From JAZGGS01 sp963749485 (GTDB lineage: Bacteria > Bacteroidota > Ignavibacteria > Ignavibacteriales > Ignavibacteriaceae), in the NCBI GenBank assembly GCA_963749485.1, contig CAVVMV010000025.1:1-64000 (forward strand): DNA of 64,000 bases. The letters are read 5' to 3'. The notes beneath the pieces are model-generated. The model worked only from the letters and a program-made list of their open reading frames with translations, was not told the origin of the DNA and did no database searches. Positions 10,699 to 20,601 of the stretch are shown here, in pieces. The first letter of the stretch is position 1. Every line of letters begins with the position of its first letter. Both the position numbers and the translations under genes were made by a program.

Positions 10699-11509
10699 AT
10701 GCAAACATTAAAACTTCGCGCTAAAGGAGATTCTGTAAGATTATTACAGGAGCTTCTTAACAAAGCCGGTTATGAGCTTATTGTTGATGGTGATTTCGGT
10801 AAAAAAACCGAAAATGCCGTAAAAGATTTTCAGAAAAAGAACAATCTTATTATTGATGGAATTGTTGGCACCAAAACCTGGATGAAGCTTAATGCAGTTG
10901 CACCAAAAGCATTAAAAGAATCAACTAAAAAATTTCTTGCTGAAAAAGATTTAATCGATCTTGCAAAAGAATTAAAAGTTGAAGTGGCTGCAGTTAAAGC
11001 AGTTTACGAAGTGGAATCGAGCGGGCGCGGTTTTTTAACAAGTGGTAAACCAAAAATACTTTTTGAAGGACATATCTTCTGGAAAAGATTAAAAAAGCAT
11101 GGACTCAATCCATCTGAATTATAAAGAGGGAAATGAAGATATTCTTTATTCAAAATGGACAACCAAATTTTACAAAGGCGGCGAAAAAGAATATGACCGT
11201 TTAAATAAAGCAAAGAAAATTCACAAAGCTGCCGCACTGGAATCTGCTTCGTGGGGAATCTTCCAGATTATGGGTTATCATTATAAAAAAGTTGGTTACA
11301 ACTCTGTTGAAGATTATGTTAAAGCGATGAATAAGTCTGAGAGATTTCATCTTATGGCTTTTGGTAAATTCATTAAATCTGAAGGATTGGTTAAACATCT
11401 TAAAAATAAAGACTGGGCTAAGTTTGCCCGCGGTTACAACGGAGCCGGTTATAAGAAAAATAAATACGATACAAAACTTGCAGCTGCTTATAAAAAATAC
11501 AGCAATTAA
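10699..11509 (+). CDS. Peptidoglycan-binding N-acetylmuramidase (frameshifted)
   Basis: The N-terminal 65 residues are a PG_binding_1 domain (LRAKGDSVRLLQELLNKAGY, DGDFGKKTENAVKDFQ, VDGIVGTKTW-like). The second part, AVYEVESSGRGFLTSGKPKI then LFEGHIFWKRL and, after an indel near 11105-11125, SWGIFQIMGYHYKKVGY and FARGYNGAGYKKNKYD, matches the N-acetylmuramidase family formerly DUF3380, with Glu in the EVES motif as likely catalytic acid. Such enzymes cleave the glycan backbone and occur in prophages and endolysin-like genes, but no other phage genes are nearby. The RBS AAAGGAG lies 8 bases before the chosen ATG. Confidence 0.85.
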
Positions 11510-11571
11510 ATATATTTAGTAAATTGTTGTACAATTCAGAGTTTCATTTCTAAAATATTAAAGGATAATAT

Positions 11572-13018
11572 TTGTTTTCATTTATTAAACGTATAAAAAT
11601 ACCTCACGTTTTCGCTCTTCTAACAGGAGTTGTTTTAGTCTGTTCAATTTTTACATACATAATTACTTCCGGAAAATATGAAAGAGAAGAAAAGAAAGTT
11701 GGTACACTTACACGAAATGTTGTTGTACCGGGTACTTATAAAGAGCTGCCTAAACATATAACTCCGCAAGGTGTAATTCTAGGTGATGAACAAGAAGGTA
11801 AAGCTTCGCCGGTTAGTTTATTTGGTTTTCTTAGTGCAATTCCCCGTGGGATGGAGAAAGCTGCTGATATCATTTTCTTCATATTTATTATTGGCGGCGT
11901 TTTTGGAATTCTGCAGCGAACAGGAACAATTATGGCTTTCATCCAAAAACTCCTAAATATCTTCGGAAAGAGTTCCACTCTGCTGGTAATCATTCTTATG
12001 ATTGCCGTTGCAATTGGTGCATCAACTTTAGGAATGGGCGAGGAGTTTCTGCCTCTTATTCCACTTTTCTTAATTGTTTCAAAAAAACTTGGATATGACA
12101 GAGTGTTTGGTGTTGGCATTGTTTGGCTTGCTGCTGAAATAGGATTTGCTGCTGCAACAACCAATCCCTTTACTGTGCAGATTGCACAGGGAATTGCAGA
12201 AATACCTCTAAACAGCGGTATAGGTTTCAGATTAGTTTTCTTTGTTATAACAATGTTTGTTGGAATAATATTTCTTACTTCGTTACGGTGCAAAAATTAA
12301 GAAGGATCCTTCAAAATCTATTATGCCCGATGATGATTTTTCTCTATGAGAATATATCATTTGAAAAGATTGAATTTAAAAAATATCATCTGATGATTAT
12401 GATTATGGGTATTGGCTTGTTTGCATTTATCATTTACGCTGTGCAAACTTTTGGCTGGTGGATAAATGAAATGGCAGGTGCATTTTTTACTTATCGGAAT
12501 TTTAGCAGTTATTATTTCACGAATGTCCTTAAGTGATGCATCGGATGCATTTGTAAAAGGAATGAAGGAAATGGTTGTGGCAGCTCTAGTTGTTGGGTTT
12601 GCAAGAGGTGTTCAAGTTGTGCTTCAGGATGGGCAAATACTTGATACCATTATATATTCAGCGGCTACAACGCTTCAGAATTTTCACCAATTTGTTGCTG
12701 CTGGGGGAATGCTTGTTTTTCAAACAACACTAAACTTTTTTATTCCTTCCGGCTCTGGGCAGGCAGCAGTTACTATGCCTTTAATGGCTCCTATTATCTG
12801 ATTTAATTGGAATAACCAGACAAACCGCTGTTTTCGCTTTTACTTGTGGTGATGGATTTTCAAATATGATAATCCCAACCTCAGGAATATTAATGGCAGT
12901 GCTAAGTCTAGCAAAAGTACCTTACACAAAATGGCTTAAGTTTGTTTTGCCATTATTTGCTATACTCTTTTTACTTTCTATTATATTTTTAATTATCGCA
13001 GTTATCATACAATATTAA
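11572..13018 (+). CDS. YfcC/DcuC-family membrane carrier (frameshifted)
   Basis: Multi-spanning inner-membrane protein of about 480 residues. The N-terminus FSFIKRIKIPHVFALLTGVV, the periplasmic segment VVVPGTYKELPKHITPQG, GFLSAIPRGMEKAADII and GMGEEFLPLIPLFL are typical of the YfcC family (C4-dicarboxylate carrier superfamily, includes putative basic amino-acid antiporters). The later NFFIPSGSGQAAVTMPLMAP is the second family signature. About four indels (near 12285, 12345, 12500 and 12795) break the frame; the last segment ends at 13018. The start appears to be TTG at 11572. The transported substrate cannot be told from sequence. Carbamate kinase lies 4.4 kb away but is not adjacent. Confidence 0.83.
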
Positions 13019-13032
13019 TTGAAGGGAAATTG

Positions 13033-13495
13033 ATGAACAATGAATTAAAAGATGTTGCCAATCGATTAAAAAATCATATTGAAAATGTACCGGAAAGATA
13101 TTTAGAATTTCCCGAGGGTGAATTAAACAGGAAACCTGCACCCACTAAGTGGTCTAAGAAAGAATTGCTCGGGCATTTAGTTGATTCTGCTGCGAACAAT
13201 CACGCATCGTTTTGTAAAAGCACAGTTTCAAAATGAGCCGTTCAATATGGAAGGTTATGCACAAAATGAATGGGTGGATGTTCAAAAGTATAATGATAAA
13301 GAGACCAACTCTTTGGTAGAACTTTGGAAAGTTTATAATGAACATATCCTGTTCATAATGGAAAACACCCCGGAAGAAAAACTTAAAATAAAATGTATAG
13401 CTGAGGATGCATTTGAAAATGCAGATACACTATTTTTGCTTATGAAAGATTATGTTGATCATATGGATCATCACTTAAACCAAATTTTTAAATAA
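13033..13495 (+). CDS. DinB-like superfamily protein (frameshifted)
   Basis: Four-helix DinB/YfiT-type protein of about 153 residues. The motif WSKKELLGHLVDSAANNHASF (split across fields of the family by its His), RFVKAQF and the C-terminal DHMDHHLNQIF give the three His metal ligands expected of DinB_2 proteins. These include thiol transferases (bacillithiol/mycothiol type) and uncharacterised metal-binding proteins. An indel near 13195-13230 splits it. ATG at 13033 follows the RBS GAAGGG at a suitable distance. Confidence 0.8.
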
Positions 13496-13513
13496 TAATT
13501 CGAGGAGTTTAAA

Positions 13514-13989
13514 ATGATCAGAATTATTTTCTGTAATTGCCCTGATTTCTTTATTTTTTATTGTAACAGCTTGCGGACCCGATTACAATACAAACTTTGA
13601 ACCACCTCCGCCAAACGCTGGGGTGAGCGAAGTCTTTCCTGAAGAGATTGATGGAATGAAAGTAGATATTAAAAGGATGACTCTAACTCATCCTCTTGAA
13701 GGTTTTTCTGCTAAGTATGGTGGAGATAAAATTTCTATTGATGCAATTCTTGCTCCGGCAAAAAACTTAGCCGATGATCATTTTGCAGATGTTATTGTTC
13801 CCCGTTTTGATGAAATGAAAAATCATTACCAGGGGAAAGGTTAATGGTAAATGGAGTGCAAGCGGAACTGATAAGAATGGAAGAAAATGGTTTGCATGGG
13901 TAAATAATAGCTGGGTTTTTGTTATGAGCGGAAGCGACAAAGGAAATCTTATGAAGGCGATTGATGCGTTTAAATATGTTGCACTATAA
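13514..13989 (+). CDS. Hypothetical lipoprotein (frameshifted)
   Basis: The GAGGAG-like RBS precedes ATG at 13514. After an early indel near 13525 the frame gives a hydrophobic signal ending LISLFFIVTAC, a good lipobox, followed by GPDYNTNFEPPPPNAG. The domain contains EVFPEEIDGMKVDIKRMTL and YGGDKISIDAILAPAKN. After a second indel near 13840 it continues GKWSASGTDKNGRKWFAWVN and SGSDKGNLMKAIDAFKYVAL to the stop. The family is not recognised. The combined length is about 155 residues. It lies between the DinB-like gene and the ABC ATPase, all in one direction. Confidence 0.65.
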
Positions 13990-13994
13990 AATCT

Positions 13995-14002
13995 TATCTT
14001 TG
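13995..14002 (+). promoter_or_regulatory. Possible Bacteroidota-type -7 promoter element
   Basis: TATCTTTG fits the TAnnTTTG consensus of the Bacteroidota housekeeping sigma factor and lies 16 bases before the ABC ATPase start. A GTTT about 24 bases upstream could be the -33 element, but the match is weak. It also overlaps the end of the lipoprotein gene region, so this is tentative. Confidence 0.25.
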
Positions 14003-14018
14003 TGTTAAGAAATTTTAA

Positions 14019-14747
14019 ATGATAGAGATAAGAAATTTACATAAGTCATTCGGCTCAAACTTAGTGCTGCAAGGAATTAACCTTGACATCGATACGGGCG
14101 AAACCCTTGTTATAATTGGAAGAAGTGGTTGCGGAAAAAGTGTTTTGATAAAACATATTGTTGGTTTGCTTTCGCCTGATGAAGGGTATGTGAAAGTTGA
14201 AGGAGAAATTGTTGAGGGGCTGGATACACAATCGCTTTATAATCTTAGAAGGCGTTTTGGATTTTTATTCCAGGGCGCAGCTTTATTCGATTCGATGACG
14301 GTTGAAGAAAATATAGCTCTTCCATTAATTGAGTCGAAAAAAGGATTTACAGAAGGAGAGATAGTAAATAAAGTGGCTGAAAAGTTGGCGCTGGTGGGAA
14401 TGCCTGGAGCAGAAAAGTTAAAGCCGGCTGAACTTTCGGGCGGTATGAAAAAGAGAGTGGGACTTGCAAGATCCCTGATCACCGATCCCGATTATATTTT
14501 ATATGATGAACCAACCACCGGGCTCGATCCGATTATGTCTGACTCAATCGATTTGCAAATAAAAGAATTAACTGAAAAGCTTAATGTAACCTCGGTTGTT
14601 GTTACTCACGATATGTACAGTGTTAAAAACGTAGCCAACCAGGTTGCAATGATGCACGAGGGAATAATCCATTTTACAGGAAGCGCTGAGGAGTTAGTTA
14701 ATTCGGATGACCCCATTATTAAGCAATTTATACAGCGTACTGAATAA
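14019..14747 (+). CDS. MlaF-type ABC transporter ATP-binding protein
   Basis: A 242-residue ATPase with Walker A GRSGCGKS, Q-loop FLFQGAALFDSMTV, ABC signature LSGGMKKRVGLAR, Walker B ILYDEPTTGLDP and H-loop VVTHD. The GAALFDSMTVEENIALPL and GGMKKRVGLAR patterns are those of the Mla/MCE lipid-transport ATPases (phospholipid or lipid trafficking between inner and outer membrane). No MlaE permease or MlaD MCE gene lies beside it in this window, so its partners must be elsewhere. The gene is intact. Confidence 0.88.
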   Translation: MIEIRNLHKSFGSNLVLQGINLDIDTGETLVIIGRSGCGKSVLIKHIVGLLSPDEGYVKVEGEIVEGLDTQSLYNLRRRFGFLFQGAALFDSMTVEENIALPLIESKKGFTEGEIVNKVAEKLALVGMPGAEKLKPAELSGGMKKRVGLARSLITDPDYILYDEPTTGLDPIMSDSIDLQIKELTEKLNVTSVVVTHDMYSVKNVANQVAMMHEGIIHFTGSAEELVNSDDPIIKQFIQRTE

Positions 14748-14779
14748 ACTTTTAAGACAAGACAAAGTTTAAAAATAAA

Positions 14780-14804
14780 AAGGCGAAGAAAATATCTTCG
14801 CCTT
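14780..14804 (-). terminator. Terminator of outer-membrane barrel gene 1
   Basis: A 9-bp stem (AAGGCGAAG, 14780-14788, with CTTCGCCTT, 14796-14804) and a 7-nt loop. On the minus strand it is followed by TTTATTTTT-like sequence, so it mainly ends the barrel gene at 14833. It may also stop the convergent ABC ATPase transcript. Confidence 0.8.
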
Positions 14805-14832
14805 GTGAATCTGTTAATAATCACTTTTTATT

Positions 14833-15661
14833 TCAGTTAAGCAGAAAGCCAAAACCTGCAAAAACCGACAGAAAGTTTATATTGGAAGCACCAACATCAG
14901 CTTCCTCAAAAAGGTATGAATATTCTAAACCAACATTCAATCTTATCTTATCCGTAATGCCATAGTAAGCTCCAATTGTGGGAACTATACCGAATATTGT
15001 GCTGGATTCAGTCTCCTCGGTAGTTCCAGAAGTTTGTGCAGTTTTTTGCAGAGATTTATTAGCTTCAAAAAATGGAAGAGTTACTATTGATTTCCAGGTT
15101 TTAAAAAAAGGACCAATCTGAAATCCAACATATGGTAATAATGACGCCGCCGGTTATGCAGTTGGGTAAACCGAGGCAGGAAGGATCAAGTCCAATCGTA
15201 TATATTATACCTAGCAGAATCACAATCTGGCTATTGGTTAGGGTTTGAGTGTATTCCTCTTGAGTTGTTTTTGCTAGCTGTGAAAAATCCACATCTTGCT
15301 CACCGAATTTAATATAACCCACTTTCAATGTGAACTGCAACGTGTTAAGAAAAGAGTACCCGCCATAAACATGTCCTGACCAACCTGTGCCGGCATACTT
15401 TTTAAAATCCTCACCAAACGGAAAAGTAATATCCCCAAGTAAACCAATCATAATGGAACCGGGAATCAGTTTTCCTTCATCTCCCGGTAACTTGGTTGGT
15501 AAATCATTCGTAGAAGTTGCTTCAGATTTATTTAATACTGAATTCTTAACTAAGATTATATCCTCCCCAACAATATCTGAAAGTAGTTGTAATTTCATCT
15601 GAGCAATGGTAATAGATGAGACAACAAGAACAGCCAGAAAACACAATAGAAATTTTTGCAT
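14833..15661 (-). CDS. Outer-membrane beta-barrel protein 1 (frameshifted)
   Basis: The signal peptide is MQKFLLCFLAVLVVSSITIAQ, after a strong RBS (AGGAGGC). The mature protein has alternating aromatic/Gly strands such as WSGHVYGGYSFLNTLQFTLK and VGYIKFGEQDVDF. After an indel near 15150 it continues PYVGFQIGPFFKTWKS, GIVPTIGAYYGITDKIRLNV and GLEYSYLFEEADVGASNINF to an aromatic-rich C-terminus. Its length is about 270 residues, the size of small OmpA/OmpW-like barrels. It is a paralogue of the gene at 16023-16725 (similar signal region, MKL start of mature part, and ...GWSGH / TGFSAH strands). Function unknown. Confidence 0.75.
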
Positions 15662-15975
15662 AGAAGCCTCCTATACTTGTTGATAAGATGATTTTATTGC
15701 TACGGTGTTTAACCGAATTTTAAAATTATATTTATTTGAAGTACACTGTCTATTCCTAGTGCCTTGTATTAACAAAACATAGATATTGGGTTATAGGGCA
15801 GCTCATATATAATAAAAATAGCAATGATAAATTATCAATTATTTTTATTCGGCAACTAATAAATTTGTTTTGTTAAAGTGATATCTGCTAATATTGGTGA
15901 ATTGTTAAAGTATGTTGGAGATCATACTGAAATAAATTTTTAAAAGAAGTGCTTAAGAGAAGCATTTAAAAAAAA
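15662..15975. other. Intergenic stretch between the two barrel genes
   Basis: About 310 AT-rich bases upstream of barrel gene 1. They hold its RBS and presumably its promoter. No open frame with protein-like character, repeat or RNA gene was seen. Confidence 0.5.
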
Positions 15976-15996
15976 GGCGAAGAATAAATCTTCGCC
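15976..15996 (-). terminator. Terminator of outer-membrane barrel gene 2
   Basis: An 8-bp stem GGCGAAGA / TCTTCGCC with a 5-nt loop. On the minus strand it is followed by a long T run (complement of the A-rich 15966-15975). It ends the barrel gene at 16023 and has nearly the same stem as the terminator at 14780. Confidence 0.8.
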
Positions 15997-16022
15997 CATT
16001 GAAATTATTATTTTAATTTAGT

Positions 16023-16725
16023 CTAATGTAATGCAAACATTGCACCGAATAAAATTCCTATCGCACTTGTAGTAGATCCACTTGTAAAGATCATATTATA
16101 TTCTGCAGAGATGGAAAGTAATATTGCGGCTGATACTAAAAAGTACGCACCAAGTCGTGGTGTTATTCCAAATTCAGTACTAGTTTCACTCTCACACCAT
16201 ATGTTTGACCAAAAATGGTATGGGTGGATAGTGATAGCTAATAAGATACAGTCCAAGAGCCAGCTCCAATAAACGGCATAAACTTTTTACCAGGATTAAA
16301 AACATAATTTAATCCCAACAATATTGGAATCCAGGAAAAACTTTGATCTAGCACCTTGTACGGATTCCTTTTCGCTAAAGGTTACATAACCAGCAGAAAC
16401 ATTTAAAAGAAGACTTCTGGCAATCATATAACCAAGCATTGCATGAGCTGAAAATCCTGTGCTCCATGCATCACCAAAATCTCCGGTAGGTATTGTAGCA
16501 TCTGCTAAAAGACCAACAAACCACATTTTTAAGAATTCACCGCCAGCAGGATTTGTAACTTCAGGTGGGAGTTCCAGTTTAAGATTCGATTCCAGGTTAT
16601 TTTCCATAAAACTGGTCGGTCGCTCCCCGGTAAGTTCCTGGGAAAGATTAAGCTTCATCTGGGCATTTAATGCTTAACGATGAAACCAGCAAAAAAGAGA
16701 AAAGAATAAATAGAGTTCTTCTCAT
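16023..16725 (-). CDS. Outer-membrane beta-barrel protein 2 (frameshifted)
   Basis: ATG at 16725 follows AGGAGGC and encodes MRRTLFILFSFLLVSSLSI. One surplus A then shifts the frame, and the corrected reading is SINAQ|MKLNLSQELTGER. Strand-like segments follow: LKMWFVGLLADATIPTGDFG, GFSAHAMLGYMIARSLLLNV. After an indel near 16330 comes SFSWIPILLGLNYVFNPGKK and FMPFIGAGSWTVSY, then more breaks, then GITPRLGAYFLVSAAILLSI and SAEYNMIFTSGSTTSAIG to the stop. At least three indels. It is paralogous to barrel 1 and the same size class. Function unknown. Confidence 0.7.
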
Positions 16726-16915
16726 GAACGCCTCCTATTGTTGTTAGTGAGTAGATTTATTGTAGAACATTTGAAAATCTTTCTCTATCCCATTTATTTT
16801 CTCTTGAAAATACACAATCATTGATAAAAGTCAAACAATATTTTTTATAATTGTTTAAGAAATTCAGTATTTTTTAGGTTATAACACAGAATTAGTTAAT
16901 AATCTTAAGCGAAAT

Positions 16916-17392
16916 ATGCTTGTTGCAAATAATATAGTTGAAGTTATCCAGTTAATGCTTGCACCCGGTTTGATGATATCGGCTTGCGGTCTTTTACTAC
17001 TGGGAGTGAATAATAAATATTCATTAGTGGTAAACAGGATAAGATTGTTAAATGATGAGAAAAGAAAAATATTGGAACAAAGCGGAAAGAGTGAAACTGC
17101 TCTTTCAGATAATGTTCGGCTGGAGAGCATATCAATTCAGCTTGAGAAGCTTGTTCACCGGGTTAAACTCGTAAAGCGTGCTGTACAGAACTATACTATT
17201 GCAGTTGCACTTTTTATTTTAACCTCTATTTTAATTGGAATCAGTTACGTTGTTTAAAATGAAAAATTTTCAATACCTTATAACAATAATCTTTTTATTA
17301 GGAATGTTACTTGTTTTAGCAGGTGCTTTATTTGCAGCTTACGAAACCAAGAAAGGTTATGAAATTATACACCTTGAGGTTGAAGCAGAATA
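16916..17392 (+). CDS. DUF2721 family membrane protein (probable frameshift)
   Basis: A first frame (16916-17257, 113 residues) has a hydrophobic N-terminus PGLMISACGLLLLGVNNKYS, a basic/coiled region RIRLLNDEKRKILEQ and a second membrane segment TIAVALFILTSILIGISYVV. A second frame, ATG at 17259, gives 44 residues with a third membrane segment (FLLGMLLVLAGALFAAYE) and the acidic tail IIHLEVEAE. DUF2721 proteins normally have three membrane segments and such a tail, so I read one gene with an indel near 17250. Alternatively there is a separate 44-residue membrane peptide. Function unknown. Confidence 0.7.
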
Positions 17393-17399
17393 ATTAAAA

Positions 17400-18357
17400 T
17401 TATTTTGCTACTATTCTTGTTCCACAATCCGGATCAGAGAGCTGGTTTGAATCTGTTATTATAGTTTCTTTTCCTCCATTTTTCACAAACTCAATTGCAG
17501 CTAAAATTTTAGGACCCATACTTCCTGCAGCAAACTCGCCTTTTTTGTAATATTTTTCTGCTTCTTTAACAGTTATTTTGTTAAGTTCCTTTTGATCAGG
17601 CTTTTTGAAATTTATATAAACTTTGGATACATCTGTTAATAGAAAAAACGCATCTGCACCAATATCCCTTGCAAGCAATGATGAAGCAAGGTCTTTATCA
17701 ATTACAGCTTCAACCCCATTCAGGCATTTATTTTCATCCCTGTAAACCGGAACTCCGCCGCCGCCTAAAGCAATTACAATGTTTCCTCTTTTTACAAGGT
17801 CCCGGATTATTTTTTTGTTAATTATCTCCTTCGGCTGGGGTGAAGGGACTACTCTTCTCCAACCTCTTTTACCCGGGTCCTCTTTAAATACAAGGTCCTT
17901 CGATTTTGCAAGAAGTTCAGCTTCTTCTTTTAGAAAATAAGCTCCGATCGGTTTTGTAGGATCTTTAAAAGCAGGATCATTTTTATCAACAACTACCTGT
18001 GTTATTACTGTTACAACGTTCTTTCTTACTTTATATTCTGTAAGGATATTCTTCATCTGGCGCTCTATCATATACCCTATTCCGCCTTGTGAATCAGCAA
18101 CACAAATATCCAGATGGCATTTTAGGAATTTTATATTCTTTATGCCCCGCATCATTTCTTAGCATAATGTTACCAACCTGCGGACCATTTCCATGTGTGA
18201 TAACAATATTGTAGCCATCTTCAATCAGTTTTAACAGGTGAATACATGTATTGTAAGTATTCTTTTCCTGCTGTTGTATTGTTCCAATATCAACTCCTCT
18301 AAGCAGTGCGTTTCCGCCAAGAGCAACAACAGCAAGTTTTTTCTTTTCTTTACTCAT
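17400..18357 (-). CDS. arcC: Carbamate kinase (frameshifted)
   Basis: Makes ATP and carbamate from carbamoyl phosphate and ADP (or the reverse). The N-terminus KKLAVVALGGNALLRG, NIVITHGNGPQVGN, then after an indel near 18100-18150 CVADSQGGIGYMIERQM, PIGAYFLKEEAE, GGGGVPVY, AVIDKDLASSLLA, FFLLTDVSKVYINF and FAAGSMGPKILAAIEF are all carbamate kinase signatures. The span corresponds to about 318 residues, the family length. No arginine deiminase, ornithine carbamoyltransferase or allantoin/agmatine genes are adjacent, so the pathway is not shown by context. It converges with the DUF2721 gene. Confidence 0.92.
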
Positions 18358-18551
18358 CTTGAAATTAGTTATTCGTTCCAGGTTTTTTTCAATTATTATT
18401 GGAAAATCGAAACATAAACTTAAACAGCTTACCTGTTAAAAAAAACAAAATTTGGCTGATCTTAATCTTTTATAGGAAAGATCTATTTTGCGTTTGAGCT
18501 ATTATTCAATAATCACTATGTTTGATAAAAACAGAGAATAAGTTAGCATAT

Positions 18552-19154
18552 ATGAACCCGAAAAACCCTTTTGACATTAAGGAATTATTAAAACCTGATA
18601 ATATGCTTAGGCTTTATGCAAGCGGTGCTTTTCCTATGGCTGATGAAGAAACGGGTAATATTAATTGGTTTATGCCCGAAGTGAGAACGATTATTCCGCT
18701 GGAGAAATATAATATTCCACGCTCTGCCAGGAAGGCAATTGAAAAAATAGATTTTGAGATCCGCTTTAATACAAATCTTATGGCTGTGGTGGAAGGATGT
18801 GCTGATAGGGAAACAACGTGGATTTCCGGTGAGTTAATTGATGCTTACCGCAGGTTAAAAAAGCGCGGACATGTTCATACAGTGGAAACATGGTTAAACA
18901 ATAAACTTGTTGGCGGACTTTATGGTGTTACATTCAGGGGTGCGTTTTTTGGTGAATCAATGTTTTCCAAAGTTTCGGAAGCTTCCAAAGCAGCGCTTAT
19001 TGCACTTATCAAACATCTTAAAGAGAAAGATTTTGTTCTGCTCGATGTGCAGTATATGACTGATCATTTTAAAATGTTTGGCGCTAAGGAAATTTCACTT
19101 GAAGAATATACCAAGCTGCTTTATACCGCATATACAAGAGCTTGCGAGTTTTAA
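18552..19154 (+). CDS. aat: Leucyl/phenylalanyl-tRNA--protein transferase
   Basis: Transfers Leu or Phe from tRNA to N-terminal Lys/Arg of proteins, marking them for ClpS/ClpAP (N-degron pathway). The signatures ASGAFPMADEETGNINWFMP, CADRETTWISGELIDAY, VHTVETWLNNKLVGGLYGV and FFGESMFSKVSEASKAALI are those of Aat. ATG at 18552 gives about 200 residues. A TTG ten codons upstream (18522) is possible but has no better RBS. The gene is intact. Confidence 0.94.
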   Translation: MNPKNPFDIKELLKPDNMLRLYASGAFPMADEETGNINWFMPEVRTIIPLEKYNIPRSARKAIEKIDFEIRFNTNLMAVVEGCADRETTWISGELIDAYRRLKKRGHVHTVETWLNNKLVGGLYGVTFRGAFFGESMFSKVSEASKAALIALIKHLKEKDFVLLDVQYMTDHFKMFGAKEISLEEYTKLLYTAYTRACEF

Positions 19155-19182
19155 GTAAGCAAGAATTTAATAAATCAATTTC

Positions 19183-20378
19183 CTACGGTTTGATTAAAAT
19201 TAATTCCTTCTGTGGTTTTGAGATAAACTCACACCCATCTTTTGTAAGATAAACTTCCTCCTCCAGGGTAGAAACTCCATAACCTTTAACTGGCAGGCGC
19301 GGTTCAATTGTAAAAACCTGTCCTTCTTCAAGTTTCATAAAAGGTGCATTGCCGTACCGTTCCCATCGCGGGAATAATCCTGCAACACCATCATGTACAG
19401 TTTTACCAACCTGGTGACCAAGTCCATGAGGATATTCGTCGTAACCATTTTCCGTAATATAATTTCTTGCAATATCATCCATCTCTACACCAGTTACTCC
19501 CGGTTTAATTTTATCAGCAACCATTTGTATCGAATCCCTGATAACTTCAAATCCTTTTTGTACTTCATCCGGAGCTTTAGTTTCTCCATCATTTAATATG
19601 TACCAGGTTCTCTGCAAATCAGAGCAATACTCTTTATACTTTATTCCAAAATCCATATTAACAATTGTGCCTTTTGTAATTACCTTATCGCTTGGTCCTT
19701 CGTGCGGACCGTTAGGATTGGGACCCGCAAAAACTGCAGGACAATGCGTTTCTTCCCATCCAGGTTCAAATCCTTTTTCTTCATATTTTTTCTTAACAAA
19801 ATTTGCTACATCTATTTCGGTCATTCCAGGTTTAATATAACTGGTAACCATATCAAATATTTTTAAGTGTTTCATCAACTGCTTCTTTCATTATTGCCAG
19901 CTCTGCTGCTGATTTTCTTCCTCTCAATGATGAGATAATTCCTTCAGAGCTTACTAATCGGTTTATATAATCAGTATTTGCAAGATGATCCAGCAAAACC
20001 TGGTGCATTCCGTATGTTAAACCATCTGCAAGCACAGAATTTTTGGAATAATTAATTGCTATTTTTTTAGGATCTTTTTTCGAAATGTATTCTCTTAATG
20101 GTTCTCTAATAGATTTTAGATAGCGTAATAATATTTTTATATAGCCCAAGCTTTTTAAAATTACCTTCTTCCATTGAACCAACAACTGCAGTTGTATCGC
20201 CATCTTTATTTATTATAAAAGCTGCTTGCCAGGTTGAGTTTCCACCTACGATCATCTCCATAGCAGGATCCCTCAAAACAGCACTTTCTCTTACAAAAGT
20301 GATCCACATATCAATATCCTTTTCCTTTAAAATGGAAACTGCCTGCTTAATTTTTTCTTTAAATATTTCAGTATTCAT
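19183..20378 (-). CDS. M24 family aminopeptidase / Xaa-Pro dipeptidase (frameshifted)
   Basis: Creatinase N-terminal domain (about 130 residues) followed by an M24 'pita-bread' metallopeptidase domain. Metal ligands are visible: Asp in NMDFGIKYKEYCSDLQRTWY (both Asp), His in HGLGHQVG, Glu in FTIEPRLPV and Glu in STLEEEVYL. Two indels (near 19860 and 20110-20200) split it into three pieces. The expected substrate is an X-Pro peptide, but several M24 members have other activities. The motif GWEETHCPAVFAGPNPNGPH is family-like near the substrate pocket. RBS GGGAG precedes the start. Confidence 0.87.
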
Positions 20379-20601
20379 ATTTATCTCCCTAAGAAGGAAT
20401 TGTTATAGTTTTCATTTTGGTAATGCAATTTATCAAATAAGAATTGAAGTTACCATAACAAGCACGTTCGCCTAGCTGCTGAGAATACGATTAATAGTTT
20501 TTACAAAAGCAGGTTAGGGTTTTCAGTTTACTATTTCGTAATTTTCATTTTCACAATTTTTTTAACTTGTAATAAATATACTTTAAAGATAAGAGGTCGC
20601 A

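Noticed and set aside
10699..11509. Prophage endolysin as a sign of a prophage
   Set aside because: The muramidase could be phage-type, but no holin, structural, integrase or attachment sequences are nearby.
11736..12293. 185-residue minus-strand frame opposite the YfcC-like carrier
   Set aside because: Antisense of a hydrophobic gene produces long open frames by codon bias. The plus-strand protein has clear family motifs.
17400..18357. Arginine deiminase pathway locus
   Set aside because: Only carbamate kinase is present. The YfcC-like carrier is 4.4 kb away with unrelated genes between, and no arcA or arcB was found.
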